This document shows positions 23,726 to 32,663 of a stretch of 53,525 bases of DNA, piece by piece. The stretch is from SIG672 sp045657105 (GTDB lineage: Bacteria; Bacillota; Clostridia; Oscillospirales; CAG-272). The first letter of the stretch is position 1, and each line of letters starts with the position of its first letter. The translations under genes and the position numbers were made by a program. The stretch is from the NCBI GenBank assembly GCA_045657105.1, contig JAZOSN010000044.1, positions 1 to 53,525 on the forward strand, given 5' to 3'. The notes beneath the pieces were generated by a model. The model was not told the origin of the DNA and searched no databases. It saw nothing but the letters and a program-made list of their open reading frames with translations.

Positions 23726-25003
23726 ATGTTAGACATCAGATATATCAAGGAAAATCCGCAAGAGGTCATTGAAAGACTTGCTATAAAGGGCAAGGACGCG
23801 AAAGAGGACATCGCTCGCATTCTCGAGCTTGATGCCCAGCGCAGAGCTCTCATCACCGAAACCGAGGCGCTCAAAGCAGAGCAGAACAAGACCTCGAAAA
23901 TGATCCCTCAATATAAAAAGGAAGGAAAAGACACGAGCGAGATCTTCGCGCAGATGAAGGAGCTCTCCGAAAAGGCGAAGGCTAACGACGAAAAGATCAA
24001 GGCAGTCGAAGCAGAGCTTGCCGGCGTTATGCTCGGACTCCCCAACCTTCCCGACCGCGACCTAAAACCCGGCGGAAAAGAGAACAACGAGCCGCTTCGT
24101 TATTTCGGCGAGCCTCACAAGTTCGATTTTGAGCCCAAAAACCACGTTGATCTTTGTACCGATCTCGGTCTTATCGACTACGATCGCGGTACGAAGCTCT
24201 CCGGATCCGGCTTCTGGATCTATCGCGGAATGGGCGCGCGTCTTGAATGGGCGCTCCTCAACTATTTCGTTGATACTCACCTTGCAGACGGCTACGAGCT
24301 TATCCTTCCGCCGCACATGCTTGAATACGAATGTGGCGTAACTGCGGGACAATTCCCGAAATTTGCCGACGAGGTATACAAGATCGAGAACCCGACCGAC
24401 AACCGCAGCCGTTATATGCTTCCGACCGCAGAGGCAGCTCTCGCATCGCTTTACAGAAACGAAATTCTGAGCGAAGCAGACCTTCCCAAGAAGCTTTTCA
24501 GCTACACCCCCTGTTTCAGACGCGAGGCAGGCTCCTACCGCTCGGACGAGCGCGGAATGGTTCGCGGACATCAGTTCAACAAGGTTGAAATGTTCCAGTT
24601 CACGACCGTTGAGGGCTCAGACGCGGCATTCGAGGAGCTCGTAACCAAGGCGGAAAATCTCGTTAAGGGACTCGGCTTCCATTTCAGAACGGTCAAGCTC
24701 GCGGCAGAGGACTGCTCGGCTTCGATGGCACGTACCTACGACATCGAGATCCAGATCCCCTCGATGAACGGATACAAAGAGGTAAGCTCGGTTTCGAACG
24801 CGCGCGACTATCAGGCACGCCGCGGAATGATGCGCTACCGCAGAGCAGACGGCAAGATCGACTTTATGCACACGCTTAATGGCTCGGGACTCGCAACCTC
24901 GCGTATTTTGCCCGCACTTGTCGAGCAAAATCAGAACGCAGACGGAAGCGTTACCGTTCCCGAGGTGCTTCGCAAATATATCGGTTGCGACGTGATTAAA
25001 TAA
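23726..25003 (+). CDS. serS: Seryl-tRNA synthetase
   Basis: 425 residues, the normal length for bacterial SerRS (class II). The N-terminal coiled-coil tRNA-binding arm covers about residues 25-105, with long helices rich in Glu and Lys. Catalytic motif 2 is near ERGMVRGHQFNKVEMFQF (about 268-285), and motif 3 is GSGLATSRILPALVE (about 390-404). It charges tRNA-Ser with serine. Located directly after parB, probably in the same transcript. No T-box precedes it. Confidence 0.95.
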   Translation: MLDIRYIKENPQEVIERLAIKGKDAKEDIARILELDAQRRALITETEALKAEQNKTSKMIPQYKKEGKDTSEIFAQMKELSEKAKANDEKIKAVEAELAGVMLGLPNLPDRDLKPGGKENNEPLRYFGEPHKFDFEPKNHVDLCTDLGLIDYDRGTKLSGSGFWIYRGMGARLEWALLNYFVDTHLADGYELILPPHMLEYECGVTAGQFPKFADEVYKIENPTDNRSRYMLPTAEAALASLYRNEILSEADLPKKLFSYTPCFRREAGSYRSDERGMVRGHQFNKVEMFQFTTVEGSDAAFEELVTKAENLVKGLGFHFRTVKLAAEDCSASMARTYDIEIQIPSMNGYKEVSSVSNARDYQARRGMMRYRRADGKIDFMHTLNGSGLATSRILPALVEQNQNADGSVTVPEVLRKYIGCDVIK

Positions 25004-25007
25004 GGAC

Positions 25008-25070
25008 ACCTTTTTCTTGGAAACCCTTTTTGGAAAAAGGGTTTCCAAACCTTCCTAAAAACTTTACTAA
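25008..25070. repeat. Two-hairpin-type element after serS, inverted
   Basis: GGAAACCCTTTTT/AAAAAGGGTTTCC (25019-25046) is a perfect 13-bp hairpin, followed by CCTTCCTAAAAACTTTACTAA, the complement of the element start. It begins 5 bases after the stop codon. Confidence 0.65.
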
Positions 25071-25108
25071 CGGATTTTATAGTTAGCTTTGATAGAAAGG
25101 AATTTTTT

Positions 25109-26782
25109 ATGAAGCTTATAGCTAAAACCATATCCTCTCTTGATAAGTGTTTTCTTGATGAGGACATTGATAAAAAGAGGGAAATAAACAGCCTTTCTGC
25201 ACTCTGCGGCGAAACGCTCTGTTTTCAGGTTGCATATATAAACAAACAAAGCGCAAACCCGAATGACACGCTCTGTTATCTGCACGTCGATTCGCCTATC
25301 AGCGAGATGGTGAAGATAAGCCGAATTGATAGCGTTCCCGTTCGTTTCACGACTTACGGAAATTGCACCGACGAAAATTATCTGCGCAAAACGCCCGGTC
25401 TTTTCCCCGATCTTATGATCCCCATGACCGAAAAAAGCGAGCTTCACATTCCGCAGGGACATCTCGGATCGCTTTGGGTGGACGTCGAGATACCAAACGG
25501 CTTTAAGGGCGGAGAATATCCGATAAACATAATGTTTACCAGCGAGCCGGAAGGACAGGGAAGTGTTGTTGCTTCGACAGAGTTCGATCTCAAAATCATT
25601 TCCGCCGACCTGCCCGAGCAGGATCTCGCCTTCACTCAGTGGCTCTACTGCGACTGTCTTGCAGATCGCTACGGCGTGGACGTTTTCAGTGAAAAGCACT
25701 GGGAGATCATCGAAAATTATATAAAATGCGCGGCAAAAAACGGAGTAAACGCTATTCTTACGCCGGTTTTCACACCGCCGCTCGACACACCCGTCGGCAA
25801 GGAGCGTCCGACAGTCCAGCTCGTCGAGGTCTTTGAAAAGACCGATAAATGGGGCTTCAATTTCAGTCGTCTTGACAGATGGATAGATATTTCGCTGAGA
25901 TGCGGAATAAAATATTTTGAGATCTCGCATCTCTTCACCCAGCAGGGCGCGACACACGCTCCGAAGATCATGGGTTGGAAGGACTCAAAATATCAGAAGC
26001 TCTTCGGTTGGGAAACCGACGCTTCGAGCGATGAATACGCCGGATTTTTACGCGCGTTTTTAAGAAAGCTTATCGATCATATGAAAAGGCGCGGACTCGA
26101 CGATCGCCTTATTTTCCACATTTCGGACGAGCCGAGAGATCGCCATTTTGACGATTACGCGGTAGCAAAGTCGATAGTTGCCGATCTGCTCGACACATAC
26201 CACGTGGCAGACGCGCTTTCGTCGGTCAATTTCTATAATTCCGGACTCGTAGAGCGTCCGATCCCATCGATTGACTTCGTCGAGGACTTTATAGATGCAA
26301 AGGTGCCCGATCTCTGGGCGTATTACTGTTGCTCTCAACACACCGACGTATCGAACAGATTTATCGCGATGCCGCTCAGCCGCACGAGAATTATCGGAAC
26401 TCAGTTCTATAAATATAATATCGTAGGATTTCTCCATTGGGGCTTCAATTTCTGGTACACTATGACCTCGCAGGAGCTTGTCGATCCGCTCGTCTGCACA
26501 GACGCAGGCAGAGTTCCGGCAGGCGACGCCTACTCGGTCTATCCCGCACCGGACGGAACGCCCTACGAGTCGATCAGACTCCGCTCATTCTACGAGGCGA
26601 TCTGCGATCTGCGCGCTATGAAGCTCTGCGAGCAGCTTTGCGGACGCGAGGCGGTAGAAGAGGCGATAGAGTCGACCTTCCCGAATCCGTTCGACTTTAA
26701 AAATTACCCACGCGACGGTATTTATATCCTTATTTTGAGAAATAAAATCAACTCTCTTATCGAGAGTAAAATAAATAATTAA
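25109..26782 (+). CDS. DUF4091-type glycoside-hydrolase-like protein
   Basis: 557 residues, no signal peptide. An N-terminal beta-rich part (about 1-175) precedes a TIM-barrel-like region with WLYCDCLADRYGVDVFSEKHW, ILTPVFTPPLDTP and HISDEP (about 337-342), typical of DUF4091 proteins related to glycoside hydrolases. The acidic pair in HISDEP and the aromatic WGFNFWY near 450 suggest carbohydrate binding. Intracellular location is inferred from the lack of a leader. Substrate unknown. SD GAAAGGA; mscL follows after 21 bases. Confidence 0.78.
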   Translation: MKLIAKTISSLDKCFLDEDIDKKREINSLSALCGETLCFQVAYINKQSANPNDTLCYLHVDSPISEMVKISRIDSVPVRFTTYGNCTDENYLRKTPGLFPDLMIPMTEKSELHIPQGHLGSLWVDVEIPNGFKGGEYPINIMFTSEPEGQGSVVASTEFDLKIISADLPEQDLAFTQWLYCDCLADRYGVDVFSEKHWEIIENYIKCAAKNGVNAILTPVFTPPLDTPVGKERPTVQLVEVFEKTDKWGFNFSRLDRWIDISLRCGIKYFEISHLFTQQGATHAPKIMGWKDSKYQKLFGWETDASSDEYAGFLRAFLRKLIDHMKRRGLDDRLIFHISDEPRDRHFDDYAVAKSIVADLLDTYHVADALSSVNFYNSGLVERPIPSIDFVEDFIDAKVPDLWAYYCCSQHTDVSNRFIAMPLSRTRIIGTQFYKYNIVGFLHWGFNFWYTMTSQELVDPLVCTDAGRVPAGDAYSVYPAPDGTPYESIRLRSFYEAICDLRAMKLCEQLCGREAVEEAIESTFPNPFDFKNYPRDGIYILILRNKINSLIESKINN

Positions 26783-26803
26783 AATAAAGGATGTACGGTC
26801 AAA

Positions 26804-27442
26804 ATGGGAAAACTCGATCAAATGGCAATTGAAGAAAAAATAAAAAAAGGAAAGGAAAAAGAAATGAAAGAAAAACGTAAGCAAGCAAAAGAAAAGATCA
26901 AAAAGGAGAAGGTAAGCTTCCTTACCGACTTCAAAAACTTCATTATGAAGGGCAACGTACTTGACCTCGCAGTAGCGGTCGTTATCTCGACCTCGTTCAA
27001 CGCTATCGTAACAGGTCTTGTAAAGAACATCATCACACCTTTGATCACCTTTATCACAAGCGGAAAGAGCGTTGAAGAGCTCAAATACGTTCTCAAAGCT
27101 GCCGTTGAAGAGATCGCGGCAGACGGAACCGTAACCGTCGTTGAGCCTGAGGTCGCAATTCTTTACGGACTCTGGTTCCAGACGATCATCGACTTCCTCA
27201 TCATCGCGTTCAGTATTTTCGTAGCGGTAAGAATTATCAAGTCCGCAGAGAGAAGACTGAAACACAAGGAGCTCGCCGCTCAGGAAGAGGCTGCCGCTAA
27301 GAAGAAGGAAGAGGACGCAGCTGCCGCTGCCGCTTCTGCCGCTGCCATCAAGGCAGAGAAGGAAGCTCTTGCCGAGTTCTATGCAAACGTCAAGAAGCAG
27401 ACCGAGCTTCTCGAAGACATAAGCAAGCGCATCGACAAGTAA
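26804..27442 (+). CDS. mscL: Large-conductance mechanosensitive channel with long cytoplasmic tails
   Basis: 212 residues, against about 130-150 for usual MscL. The core is clear: DFKNFIMKGNVLDLAVAVVI (about 42-61) for the N-terminal helix and TM1, an extracellular loop with an acidic insert (about 85-112), and TM2 (about 123-145). The first 37 residues are almost all Lys/Glu/Met, and the tail after 150 is an Ala/Lys/Glu-rich helix (AAQEEAAAKKKEEDAAAAAA) ending in LLEDISKRIDK. The core should gate under osmotic stretch; the tails may bundle or alter gating. Confidence 0.88.
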   Translation: MGKLDQMAIEEKIKKGKEKEMKEKRKQAKEKIKKEKVSFLTDFKNFIMKGNVLDLAVAVVISTSFNAIVTGLVKNIITPLITFITSGKSVEELKYVLKAAVEEIAADGTVTVVEPEVAILYGLWFQTIIDFLIIAFSIFVAVRIIKSAERRLKHKELAAQEEAAAKKKEEDAAAAAASAAAIKAEKEALAEFYANVKKQTELLEDISKRIDK

Positions 27443-27450
27443 ACACAGAA

Positions 27451-27479
27451 AAATCAGTCCCGAACGGGACTGATTTTTT
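27451..27479 (+). terminator. Terminator after mscL
   Basis: AAATCAGTCCC, loop GAAC, GGGACTGATTT, then T-run. Confidence 0.9.
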
Positions 27480-27545
27480 AGTGCAAAAGGCAAAGTGCAA
27501 AGTTCAAAGTTAATGTAGCTTTGCTCCGCAAAGCGATTTGTTAAA
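27480..27545. repeat. Short mosaic repeat
   Basis: Heptads (GCAAAGTGCAAAGTTCAAAG) begin right after the terminator T-run, followed by the GCTTTGCTCCGCAAAGC hairpin. Only the left part of the mosaic is present. Confidence 0.7.
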
Positions 27546-27622
27546 CGCGAGCCTCCGCAACGCAAAAATTTCCAGTGTTTATAAAATTTTCAAACAATAT
27601 AAACGATAAATACACAAGCCAC

Positions 27623-27631
27623 TGCTATAAT
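27623..27631 (+). promoter_or_regulatory. Extended -10 promoter of the ABC transporter
   Basis: TGCTATAAT: TG one base before a perfect TATAAT (27626-27631). No good -35 is visible, as expected for an extended -10 promoter. Confidence 0.6.
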
Positions 27632-27662
27632 GGATTATATTCTATAAAAGAGGTTGAGAAAA

Positions 27663-30600
27663 TTGCTTGAACTTAAAAAAATAGTAAAAGATTATCACAC
27701 GGGCGATCTCGTGACCAGCGCGCTTGACGGCGTTTCGCTTTCCTTCCGCAAAAACGAGTTCGTTTCCATTCTCGGACCTTCGGGTTGCGGTAAGACCACG
27801 CTTCTCAACATCATCGGCGGACTTGACAGATATACGAGCGGAGATCTTATCATAAACGGAGTTTCCACAAAGGATTATAAGGACGGAGATTGGGACGCTT
27901 ACCGAAATCACTCAATCGGCTTCGTTTTTCAGAGCTATAATCTGATCCCGCATCAGAGCGTGCTCTCAAACGTCGAGCTTGCGCTCACTCTCTCGGGCGT
28001 GCCCAAGCAGGAGCGCCGCCGCAGAGCAAAAGAGGCTCTCGAAATGGTCGGACTCGGCGATCAGCTCCACAAAAAGCCGAACCAAATGTCGGGCGGACAG
28101 ATGCAGAGAGTTGCGATCGCGCGTGCTCTTGTAAACGATCCCGATATTCTGCTCGCAGACGAGCCGACGGGAGCACTCGACAGTGCGACGAGCGTACAGG
28201 TAATGGAGATACTCAAAAAGGTCGCAGAGAAGCGCCTCGTTATAATGGTAACTCACAATCCTGAGCTTGCCGAGCAGTATTCGACGAGAATAGTCCGTCT
28301 GCGCGACGGAATAGTCATCAGTGACTCTGCGCCGTTTGACGCTTCGGCTCCTTATAATAAGGAAGAAAATCGCCCCGAAACAGGCGAACCGAGCGAAAAA
28401 TCCAAAAAGCCGATAAAAAAGAAAAAGGAAAGAAAGCCCTCAATGTCCTTCCGGACCGCGCTTTCGCTATCCTTTAATAACCTTATGACGAAAAGAGCGA
28501 GAACGCTTCTCACGTCTTTTGCAGGCAGCATCGGAATCATCGGAATTGCGCTCATTCTCGCGGTTTCGCAGGGTATAAACGCCTTTATCGTGCAGGTTCA
28601 AGAGGACACTCTTTCGACCTATCCTCTCTCTATAATGAAAGAAACGCAGAATATGTCGGCGATGCTCTCGGCGATGACAAGCGTATCCGACACTGCCGAT
28701 CACACAGACTCGAACAAGATCTACGTTGACGACTCGCTCGGTACGATGATGCAGGCAATGGCATCAACGGTTGACAACAATCTTGAAGCCTTCAAGGCTT
28801 ATCTCGATAAAAATTACGACAGTATCAAGGACTATGTGAGCGATATTCAGTACACCTACGATTACGATATGCACGTCTTTAACTCGGACGGCACAGTCGA
28901 GATAGGTATGGAAACTATGCTCGAAAATATGGGAGATGCATTCTCTGGTCTTTCCGAGATGGCGGCAATGTCCGGCGGTATGGACGTTTTCTCTGAGATG
29001 CTTAACAATCAAGCGCTTCTTGATCAACAGTACGACGTTATAGCAGGCGAGTGGCCGACCGATGCAAACGAGGTCGTGCTCGTTGTAAACTCGAATAATA
29101 CGATAAGCAAGATGGCTCTTTATATGCTCGGCGTGCTTCCTCACGACGATCTTGAAGAGATAATGAACTCCCTTATGACAAACGGCGAGTACGATTCTAC
29201 TCCGATGGATCCTTTCGACTTCGATTATTTCCTCAATTTGAAGTTCAGACTGCTTATTTCCTCTGACTTCTATGCCAAGAGCGACCGCACATATACGTAC
29301 AGCGAGGATACCTACAACGTCTGGAACGATCTTCGCGTTCTGCCCGGCTACGATCAGGCGTCCTTTGTAAAGGATCGCGGAATCGAGCTCAAAATATCGG
29401 GTATCGTCCGTCCTAAGGAAAGCGCGACCGCAACCTCTATTGCAGGTGCAGTCGGATACACCAAGGCGCTTACCGATTACGTGATCGCCGAAACCGGCAA
29501 AAGCGAGATAATCGCGCAACAGAAGAAGACTCCTACGGTAAATGTGCTCACAGGACTTACCTTCGAAAGAACTCACTACACTCCCGAAAACATCGGAGAG
29601 CTCATCGACAAGATAGACAACTCGACGATGGAGCAGTTCTACGCGTATATGACCGAGATGATCAAGACAAACCCCGATCTTTCATCTCAGCTTACCGTAA
29701 CAAAGGATAATTTCGCGGGTATGTTCACGCTTATGCCCACCGAAATTCAGGCAAACATACTGACCGGTATGATCGCCGCCGCAAATACCGCAGATCCGTA
29801 CGGAACCGGAACGCTCTTTACGGTAATAAGCGCTATGACCGGAAACAAAATACAGGTAAACGCCGATAATTTCGTTATGCTTCTCCCCTCGCTCGGTATT
29901 GAGCATATCTATATCGCGATCGCAGGTATGCAACCAAACGATCAGACGCCTTTCCCCGTAAAAGGCCTCGCCGAGCTTGCAGGCGATGCGGTAATGAACG
30001 GAATATATGAAAATATGACCAAGGCGCTCCTTACGCTTGAAGTAAACGAGGAGATATTCGTAAGCATTCTCGGAACGCTTACCGCCGAGGACGAGAATTT
30101 TATTATGATCGAGGAAACGCTTTACAATATGGCTCCTCAGATCGACGCGACCTTGGAGAGCGTGCTCGACGAGCTCGACGCTATCGAGTCGGCAAAGCCT
30201 GCATCAATAAACTTCTATGCAAAGGATTTCGAGTCGAAAGAGGTAATCGAGCAGTTCATTTCCGATTACAATGACTCGGTAGGTGACGCCGACAAGCTCG
30301 AATATACCGACGTTGTCGGAATTATGATGTCCTCTGTAACGACGATAATCAACGCGATAACCTACGTTCTCGTCGCGTTCGTAGCGATCTCACTCGTTGT
30401 TTCCTCGATAATGATAGGCGTTATAACCCTCATTTCGGTTCAGGAAAGAACCAAGGAGATTGGAATTCTCCGTGCGATCGGAGCGTCCAAGCGCAACGTA
30501 TCGAGTATGTTCAACGCCGAAACGATGATAGTCGGATTTTCGGCAGGACTTATCGGTGTACTGACGACCTATCTGCTCTGCATACCGATAAACCTCATTC

Positions 30601-30761
30601 TCCGTGCCCTTACGGGACTTGAAAATCTCAGAGCCTTCCTGCCTTGGGAAGCGGCACTCATTCTTATCGCGATAAGCGTGATCCTCACACTCTTCTCGGG
30701 AATAATTCCTTCGAGAAGCGCGGCAAAGAAGGATCCCGTCGTTGCACTGAGAACGGAATAA
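27663..30761 (+). CDS. ABC transporter, ATPase fused to FtsX-type permease
   Basis: 1032 residues from a TTG at 27663, 9 bases after AGAGG (a TTG at 27654 directly abuts that SD). The N-terminal LolD/MacB-class ATPase has Walker A GPSGCGKTT (38-46), signature MSGGQMQR (about 141-148) and Walker B ILLADEPTGALD. After a Lys-rich linker comes TM1 (about 285-305), a large extracytoplasmic domain (about 310-870) rich in Asp, Met and Thr, then three TM helices with GILRAIGASKRNV, the FtsX/MacB permease signature. It is a half-transporter working as a dimer, probably exporting peptides, drugs or lipoproteins. Confidence 0.88.
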   Translation: MLELKKIVKDYHTGDLVTSALDGVSLSFRKNEFVSILGPSGCGKTTLLNIIGGLDRYTSGDLIINGVSTKDYKDGDWDAYRNHSIGFVFQSYNLIPHQSVLSNVELALTLSGVPKQERRRRAKEALEMVGLGDQLHKKPNQMSGGQMQRVAIARALVNDPDILLADEPTGALDSATSVQVMEILKKVAEKRLVIMVTHNPELAEQYSTRIVRLRDGIVISDSAPFDASAPYNKEENRPETGEPSEKSKKPIKKKKERKPSMSFRTALSLSFNNLMTKRARTLLTSFAGSIGIIGIALILAVSQGINAFIVQVQEDTLSTYPLSIMKETQNMSAMLSAMTSVSDTADHTDSNKIYVDDSLGTMMQAMASTVDNNLEAFKAYLDKNYDSIKDYVSDIQYTYDYDMHVFNSDGTVEIGMETMLENMGDAFSGLSEMAAMSGGMDVFSEMLNNQALLDQQYDVIAGEWPTDANEVVLVVNSNNTISKMALYMLGVLPHDDLEEIMNSLMTNGEYDSTPMDPFDFDYFLNLKFRLLISSDFYAKSDRTYTYSEDTYNVWNDLRVLPGYDQASFVKDRGIELKISGIVRPKESATATSIAGAVGYTKALTDYVIAETGKSEIIAQQKKTPTVNVLTGLTFERTHYTPENIGELIDKIDNSTMEQFYAYMTEMIKTNPDLSSQLTVTKDNFAGMFTLMPTEIQANILTGMIAAANTADPYGTGTLFTVISAMTGNKIQVNADNFVMLLPSLGIEHIYIAIAGMQPNDQTPFPVKGLAELAGDAVMNGIYENMTKALLTLEVNEEIFVSILGTLTAEDENFIMIEETLYNMAPQIDATLESVLDELDAIESAKPASINFYAKDFESKEVIEQFISDYNDSVGDADKLEYTDVVGIMMSSVTTIINAITYVLVAFVAISLVVSSIMIGVITLISVQERTKEIGILRAIGASKRNVSSMFNAETMIVGFSAGLIGVLTTYLLCIPINLILRALTGLENLRAFLPWEAALILIAISVILTLFSGIIPSRSAAKKDPVVALRTE

Positions 30762-30785
30762 ACGGCATTTTAGGCTTAAAAGTAC

Positions 30786-30821
30786 AAAAAGACCGAAAGG
30801 AAAACCTTTCGGTCTTTTTTT
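30786..30821. terminator. Terminator after the ABC transporter
   Basis: AAAAAGACCGAAAGG, loop AAAA, CCTTTCGGTC, T7. A-runs on the other side allow it to act also on the minus-strand pnuC transcript. Confidence 0.9.
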
Positions 30822-30839
30822 GCAATAATGAATTTTATT

Positions 30840-30945
30840 TTGCCTCTCACCTACGAGGAAAATTGAAATTCTCGTGGTAGGGGGCGGCGTTCCGCCTCCC
30901 GTTTTAATAAATCCATTTTCCGCAGGAAAATGCACCTGTGTTAGC
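30840..30945. repeat. Mosaic repeat between the ABC transporter and pnuC
   Basis: Carries the CGTGGTAGGGGGCGGCG string, GTTTTAATAAATCCATTTT and the CATTTTCCGCAGGAAAATG hairpin; heptads are missing. Confidence 0.7.
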
Positions 30946-30951
30946 CTTCCC

Positions 30952-31644
30952 TCACGCGTTTTTCTCATTTTTCTGTCTTTTTTTCATTCTGCTCCAATTT
31001 ATATATCCGTAAAGGTCGTTCGCGAGGAAGGCGACGAAGCAGGCGACCATCGGCAGGGAAGATACGTCCGAAAGTGCCGCAAGTACCCACAAAACGATAA
31101 GAACGACGTCGTTTGCGGCATATGCAAGAGCGTAGTACGGACTGCGAAGGACTGTCAGAAACGACGCGAGGAACGAGGTCGTTACCGAAAGGGTGCTTAC
31201 AACAAGATTTGCCGTTCCGAGAGCCTTCAAAATAAAGAAAAACGCGACGGTTACGGCAGTAGCGAGAGAGAAGAGAAGCGCAAGATCCTTTTTCGTCGTT
31301 TCCTTGACCTCAACCTCGGCAGACTGCTTGAAGGGGTGTCTTATCCATGAAATGAGCGCGGCAAGCGCGGTCGGAGCCGACATTCCGAGATAGGTTATCA
31401 TCTCGCCGTAATACTTGAAATAAAACGAAATTATTCCGTAAAATACGGCAAAAACGATGCAAAGAAGCTGTCCGATCACGTGTCCCTTTGCAACGAAAAT
31501 GAGCGCACTGACTCCGATAAGCGACGCTGTGAGCGTGAGAAAATCGCGCTCGGGAACGAGCAGAAATGAGAGCGTGACCGTCAGCGCGGACGCTATCCAG
31601 AGCAGCCATTCGAATTTCGTCAGTGTTTTAAGGGGATTTTGCAT
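30952..31644 (-). CDS. pnuC: Nicotinamide riboside/mononucleotide transporter PnuC
   Basis: 230 residues from the ATG at 31644 (SD GGAG). About seven hydrophobic helices. The PnuC family pattern is seen in GQLLCIVFAVFYGIISFYFKYYGEMITYLGMSAPTAL-like sequence and in the C-terminal SSLPMVACFVAFLANDLYGYINW, with the aromatic and Asn residues that bind the vitamin. It takes up NAD precursors for salvage; no kinase (NadR) is next to it. It lies downstream of the CrtO-like gene on the minus strand, with a hairpin between them. Confidence 0.85.
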   Translation of the reverse strand: MQNPLKTLTKFEWLLWIASALTVTLSFLLVPERDFLTLTASLIGVSALIFVAKGHVIGQLLCIVFAVFYGIISFYFKYYGEMITYLGMSAPTALAALISWIRHPFKQSAEVEVKETTKKDLALLFSLATAVTVAFFFILKALGTANLVVSTLSVTTSFLASFLTVLRSPYYALAYAANDVVLIVLWVLAALSDVSSLPMVACFVAFLANDLYGYINWSRMKKRQKNEKNA

Positions 31645-31669
31645 AATTATCTCCAAATATAACAATATT

Positions 31670-31690
31670 CGGGCGGCAAATGCCGCCCGT
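31670..31690. other. Hairpin between the CrtO-like gene and pnuC
   Basis: CGGGCGGC, AAAT, GCCGCCCG. On the plus strand it is followed by TTTT; on the minus strand (the direction of the genes) only by AATATT. A weak attenuating role on pnuC is possible. Confidence 0.45.
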
Positions 31691-31698
31691 TTTCAGTT

Positions 31699-32319
31699 TC
31701 AGATGATCTTTTCTTCGACCTTTTCGGTCTTGTTTTCCTCGGCGCGCGCAGAGCGTCTGTCGTTCATTCTCATAAGCGACAAAAGCTTCGGAATGTTGTA
31801 GCGAAGAGCCGCCGCAGGGAGCAGATTGAGCGCCGCGTTTACAAGAGCCACCGGCACTCCAAAGCAGAGCGCCCACTCTATCGGGCAGAGCAGGATTATG
31901 AGAAATCCGAGCGGAATACTCATAATATGTATGACAAATCCGTAATTTGCCTCTAAAATATAGCGTTTTACGTACTCGTTACTGCCCGGCTCGTACACCT
32001 TGTTTTTGTGAAAGCCTGTGAACAGTCCGAGCTCAGGGATCTTTGTGCGCCATTTGCGCACGCCGATCTTTGCATAAAAGTCACATTCTTTTTTCGAAAC
32101 CTCGCACAGAGAGCTCTCGTTTGAGAACCATTTTTCGGGAAGTCTGCGGATTACAAACGCCGCAATACCGTCGATCGCGATGACCGCCACCGTGCTTATC
32201 GGCGGAAGAATGACGGCATAGATCGGATCGAGTCCGAACATCTGAAATGCAAGACTGAGTATAAGATTTGCCGCGATTATGAGCAAATTTGCTCCAAGTA
32301 TCAGATAGATGTATAACAT
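31699..32319 (-). CDS. CrtO-like membrane acyltransferase family protein
   Basis: 206 residues from the ATG at 32319 (GAGG SD); the longer reading starts in repeat sequence. It has two N-terminal hydrophobic segments, then LPEKWFSN, YAKIGVRKWRTKIPELG and GFHKNKV with SNEYVKRYILEANYGFVIH, matching my memory of the glycosyl-4,4'-diaponeurosporenoate acyltransferase (CrtO) family, then two more membrane segments. No carotenoid genes are nearby, so a lipid or glycan acylation role in this lipid-related set is more likely. The C-terminus is charged. Confidence 0.65.
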   Translation of the reverse strand: MLYIYLILGANLLIIAANLILSLAFQMFGLDPIYAVILPPISTVAVIAIDGIAAFVIRRLPEKWFSNESSLCEVSKKECDFYAKIGVRKWRTKIPELGLFTGFHKNKVYEPGSNEYVKRYILEANYGFVIHIMSIPLGFLIILLCPIEWALCFGVPVALVNAALNLLPAAALRYNIPKLLSLMRMNDRRSARAEENKTEKVEEKII

Positions 32320-32336
32320 TTTCGACCTCAATTTAT

Positions 32337-32660
32337 TAAGTGCAAAGTGCAAAGTTCAAAGGGCAAAGTTTCGGTAGCTTTGCTCCGCAAAGCGAATTAT
32401 TAAATACAAGCGGACTTAAAATTACCGCGGTAGGGGGCGGAGCACGTTTTGCAGTGCAAAACTGCTTTGCGCCGCCTCGCGGCGCTTTGGCTTCGACGCC
32501 CCGTTTTAATAAATTCATTTTTTCATTTTGCTTCGCAAAATGTACCTCTGAAAGGCTTCCCCTTCGAGGGGAAGCTCCGCCGTTAGGCGGTGATGAGGTG
32601 GACCCTGTCAAGCAAAATCCGAAGAACTTAATCAGTACAACCCTATGCACCTTCAACTTC
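32337..32660. repeat. Large mosaic intergenic repeat
   Basis: Begins with heptads (AAGTGCAAAGTGCAAAG), then hairpins GCTTTGCTCCGCAAAGC, GGTAGGGGGCGGAGCACG, a GTTTTGCAGTGCAAAAC palindrome, GCCGCCTCGCGGCGC and CATTTTGCTTCGCAAAATG, and the arm pair CCCCTTCGAGGGG. Nearly identical to 49333-49530 over its left half. It separates plsC from the CrtO-like gene, which therefore may not be co-transcribed. No gene is present. Confidence 0.8.
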
Positions 32661-32663
32661 AAT

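Noticed and set aside
31670..31690. Hairpin before pnuC as a NAD-sensing riboswitch
   Set aside because: It is only a simple 8-bp hairpin without further conserved structure.
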